This document shows, piece after piece, positions 56,707-64,000 of a stretch of DNA of 64,000 nt (its first letter is position 1; each line of letters begins with the position of its first letter). The stretch covers positions 376,206-440,205 of the forward strand of contig NZ_JADBGR010000107.1 in the NCBI RefSeq assembly GCF_014892515.1. The letters are read 5' to 3'. The translations under genes and the position numbers were made by a program. This stretch comes from Myceligenerans pegani. Lineage in GTDB: Bacteria; Actinomycetota; Actinomycetes; Actinomycetales; Cellulomonadaceae. The notes under the pieces were generated by a model, which was given only the letters and a program-made list of their open reading frames with translations, had not been told where the DNA came from and ran no database searches.

Positions 56707-57696
56707 ATGGACACGATGAACCTGGCCCTCGGGGCCATGAAGTTCGGCACGACCGTCGACGAGCGGACCGCGTTCGGCCTGCTCGACCAGTTCGTGGACG
56801 CCGGCGGCTCCTGGATCGACACCGCCGACTGCTACGCGTTCTGGGACAGCGACACCGGATACGGCGGGCAGAGCGAGGAGGTGCTCGGCCGCTGGCTCGC
56901 GGCGCGGCCCGGCATGCGCGACCGCGTGCGGATCTCCACGAAGTTCGGCGCCGAACCCGTGGTCGCCGGCCGCTGGCCCGCGTCGCGGACCGGCCTCGGT
57001 GCCGCGGAGGTCCGCGCCCAGCTCGAGGGCAGCCTCCGCCGGCTCGGCACCGACCGCGTCGACCTCGCCTGGGCGCACATGGAGGACCGGACCGTGTCGC
57101 TCGAGGACGTCTCCGACACGCTGTCCGGGCTGCACGACGACGGTCTCGCAGCGCGTCTCGGCATGTCGAACCATGCCGCGTGGCGGGTCGCGACCGCCCG
57201 CGCGCGGGCCCTCGGCGAGGGACGTGAGCCGGTGAGCGCGCTCCAGTACAGCTATTCGTACCTGCATCCCCGGCCCGGCACGGCGGGCGCGGGTCACCGG
57301 TTCGGGTTCCTCACCGACGAGCACCTCGACCTCGCCGCCACCGGCGGACTCGAGATCTGGGCGTACTCACCGCTCCTCGGCGGCGCCTACGACAACCCCA
57401 CCAAGGAGATCTCCGAGGAGTTCGACCACCCGGGCACGTCGCGCCGCCTCGCCGCCCTCGACGACGTATCCGACGCCGTGGGGCTCACCCAAGGCCAGGT
57501 GGTCCTGGCATGGCTGGCGGGTCACGAGCCGGCAGTCCGCCCCATCCTCGGCGGCAGCAAGCCGGAACAGCTCGCGGCGGCGATGACCGCCGTCCGGACC
57601 GTCCTGCCCGACGACGCCCGGGCGCGCCTGGACGCCGTCGAACCCCTCACGCCGACCGTCGACGAGGATCGCGTGCCGGATCCGGAACCCGCGTAG
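56707..57696 (+). CDS. aldo/keto reductase
   Basis: 329 residues. TIM-barrel AKR with D38-T-A-D-x-Y43, the catalytic Lys in ISTKFG, and His in DLAWAHMED; NADPH site LGMSNHAAW, AYSPLLGG and PILGGSKPEQL. Reduces aldehydes or ketones in the cytosol. Controlled by the divergent MerR regulator; such pairs often answer to reactive carbonyls or sugars. The specific substrate cannot be told. Confidence 0.9.
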   Translation: MDTMNLALGAMKFGTTVDERTAFGLLDQFVDAGGSWIDTADCYAFWDSDTGYGGQSEEVLGRWLAARPGMRDRVRISTKFGAEPVVAGRWPASRTGLGAAEVRAQLEGSLRRLGTDRVDLAWAHMEDRTVSLEDVSDTLSGLHDDGLAARLGMSNHAAWRVATARARALGEGREPVSALQYSYSYLHPRPGTAGAGHRFGFLTDEHLDLAATGGLEIWAYSPLLGGAYDNPTKEISEEFDHPGTSRRLAALDDVSDAVGLTQGQVVLAWLAGHEPAVRPILGGSKPEQLAAAMTAVRTVLPDDARARLDAVEPLTPTVDEDRVPDPEPA

Positions 57697-57786
57697 GCGC
57701 GACGAGTGCCGATTCCCTCGGAGGGGGCGACCAACTTCTGTACCGAGGGGAACAGAATTCGCGAGAGCTGAGCCCCACGAACGGTG

Positions 57787-57792
57787 CACAAT
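57787..57792 (+). promoter_or_regulatory. -10 box of the truncated haemoglobin gene (leaderless)
   Basis: CACAAT, seven bases, then the GTG at 57800; no ribosome site. The 57697-57786 stretch holds nothing else recognisable. Confidence 0.4.
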
Positions 57793-57799
57793 AACGCCC

Positions 57800-58249
57800 G
57801 TGAGCATCTCACTGTACGACGACGCCGGCGGCGCCGACGGGCTCCGCCGGCTGAGCACCGCGTTCTACGACCGGGTCCTGGCCGACGACCTGCTGGCCCC
57901 CGTCTTCAAGGACTTCACGCCCACTCATGTCGAACGGGTCGCGATCTGGCTCGCCGAGGTGTTCGGTGGGCCCGATAACTTCACGGCCGAACTGGGCGGC
58001 CATCAGGACCTCCTGCGCGCCCACCTCGGGCTCCGCATCCGTGACGAGCACCGGCAGCGCTGGCTGGAGCTGATGGCAGCCGCTGTCGACGAGACTTATC
58101 CCGGGCGACCGGACCTCCGCACGACGCTCATGGCGTACTTCGACTGGGGGACCAGGATCGCCCAGGACGTCTCGCAGGACCCACCCGGAACGGATCTCGG
58201 GGATCCCGGACCGACACCGCGATGGGGACATGACGGACTGAAGCCGTGA
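57800..58249 (+). CDS. glbO: group II truncated haemoglobin (GlbO-like)
   Basis: 149 residues. Pattern LYDDAGGADGLRRLSTAFYDRVLADDLLAPVF, B-helix Tyr Y23, GGPDNFTAELGGHQDLLRAHLGLRI with proximal His H75 and G8-position Trp in RQRWLELM. The family binds O2 with high affinity and protects against NO and oxidative stress. The C-terminal tail is Pro/Gly-rich and variable. Confidence 0.92.
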   Translation: MSISLYDDAGGADGLRRLSTAFYDRVLADDLLAPVFKDFTPTHVERVAIWLAEVFGGPDNFTAELGGHQDLLRAHLGLRIRDEHRQRWLELMAAAVDETYPGRPDLRTTLMAYFDWGTRIAQDVSQDPPGTDLGDPGPTPRWGHDGLKP

Positions 58250-58333
58250 GGAAGGGACTCTCGGAGATCGTGCGGGCTTGAGCTCGCGTGGGCTCGGGTT
58301 CACGCCGGCTTCGGGCTCATGCCAGAGAAATGG

Positions 58334-58369
58334 CGAAAGCCCCTCGAGTGGGTGCTCGAGGGGCTTTCG
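58334..58369. terminator. terminator of the rRNA operon (minus) and haemoglobin gene (plus)
   Basis: Perfect 15-base inverted repeat (CGAAAGCCCCTCGAG and its complement) with loop TGGGTG, lying 11 bases after the 3' end of 5S rRNA. Confidence 0.85.
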
Positions 58370-58379
58370 TGAAAGGGGG

Positions 58380-58496
58380 TCCGGCGGCGTCCTACTCTCC
58401 CACCCCCTGGCGGGGGCAGTACCATCGGCGCTGTAGGGCTGAGCTTCCGGGTTCGGAATGGAGCCGGGCGTTTCCCCTACGCTATGACCGCCGTAA
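58380..58496 (-). rRNA. rrf: 5S ribosomal RNA
   Basis: About 117 bases. The minus strand begins TTACGGCGGTCATAGCG and ends GTAGGACGCCGCCGGAC; the ends pair (CGGCGG/CCGCCG). The internal CCCGGCTCCATTCCGAACCCGG is typical of 5S loop regions. Ends are placed to within a few bases. Confidence 0.93.
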
Positions 58497-58585
58497 CACT
58501 ATCGAGTTCACCAACCAACCCAGGGCTACAGGCCCCCCCTCTTCGTTGTGCCTGCCGGCACCCGTGGGGGGTGGTTTGGTCGTTT

Positions 58586-58611
58586 CTCGGGAACCGTACA
58601 GTGGACGCGAA
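58586..58611 (-). other. 3' half of the 23S processing stem
   Basis: On the transcript GCGTCCACTGTACGGTTC can pair with GAACTGTATAGTGGACGC at 61872-61896, 5' of 23S (with two G-U pairs). This forms the long stem expected for RNase III release of pre-23S. Confidence 0.75.
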
Positions 58612-58649
58612 CAGCCGGCACACACACAGTGTGTGGGTGTGGGGTGTGT

Positions 58650-63840
<5,191 letters not shown>

Positions 63841-64000
63841 AGAAAACACTCTTCACAGAGCTTAACTGATACCAGCTCAGACCAGACAGACAAACTGCCC
63901 GATCCGATCCAAAACAACCCCTCCCACAAAAGGGAAGAGCCTTAAACATTGGCATTGACTATCAAGCACACTGTTGAGTTCTCAAACAACCGACGCACAC
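63841..64000 (-). promoter_or_regulatory. rRNA leader with 16S processing arm
   Basis: The transcript strand has TTTGAGAACTCAACAGTGTGCTTG; AGCACACTGTTG (plus strand 63965-63976) is the exact complement of 62077-62088 in the spacer, giving the pre-16S processing stem. The promoters lie beyond the window edge. Confidence 0.75.

Overview
The window is high-GC DNA with an actinobacterial gene set. It holds a complete sufR-B-D-(Rieske)-C-S-U-T cluster, steA/steB next to recN, a GH48-CBM2 exocellulase, the CtaA haem A synthase, a group II truncated haemoglobin, and a 16S-23S-5S rRNA operon whose spacer carries no tRNA. The secreted cellulase and protease together with this gene set point to a cellulolytic member of Micrococcales, of the Promicromonosporaceae/Cellulomonadaceae type (Cellulosimicrobium, Isoptericola or a relative). 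That placement is inference. The 16S gene at 62304-63840 would settle it.

Layout. (1) 1-11,565 is an accessory region: the 3' part of an IS21-type element (istA end, istB, a small passenger gene), a diverged direct repeat on either side of a VOC gene, a histidine phosphatase, an Mth938-like gene divergent from an AbiEii-type nucleotidyltransferase, a DUF2199/DUF5063 pair (the second frameshifted), an LRV-like gene, a SUKH immunity gene behind the wreck of a nuclease toxin, a TetR/SDR pair with tandem operators, an XRE/MmyB regulator that has lost its start, and an SRPBCC gene. (2) 11,566-18,726 is the SUF iron-sulfur assembly operon with its SufR repressor. (3) 18,900-22,400 has an ABC exporter and a PadR-controlled membrane protein. 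(4) 22,594-31,321 has a secreted subtilisin with a P domain, ctaA, the GH48 cellulase and several membrane or hypothetical proteins. (5) 31,410-46,976 is a long core block, all on the minus strand. It runs from an Arg/Asp/Gly-rich TPR protein through a HAD phosphatase, a small protein, TlyA, NAD kinase, RecN, SteA, SteB, a MraY-like transferase and a MurJ-like flippase to PyrG and a Nudix hydrolase. (6) 47,120-56,000 is a glycolate-to-malate cluster: IclR regulator, malate synthase A, GlcD, GlcE, GlcF and an LctP/GlcA-type permease. (7) 56,182-58,249 has a MerR regulator divergent from an aldo/keto reductase, then a truncated haemoglobin. (8) 58,380-64,000 is the rRNA operon on the minus strand.

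How it works together. Most core genes are coupled by ATGA, TGATG or TTGA overlaps. Many first genes of transcription units instead have a TANNNT-like -10 box 6-8 bases before a GTG or ATG and no ribosome binding site, which suggests leaderless mRNAs; this pattern decided several starts given here. Several regulators have an obvious dyad operator beside them (TetR, SufR, PadR, MerR). No CRISPR array, prophage or biosynthetic gene cluster was seen. The newest-looking material is the remodelled toxin/immunity-like island at 4-8.6 kb and the MraY-like/MurJ-like/SteA/SteB module at 34-39 kb.
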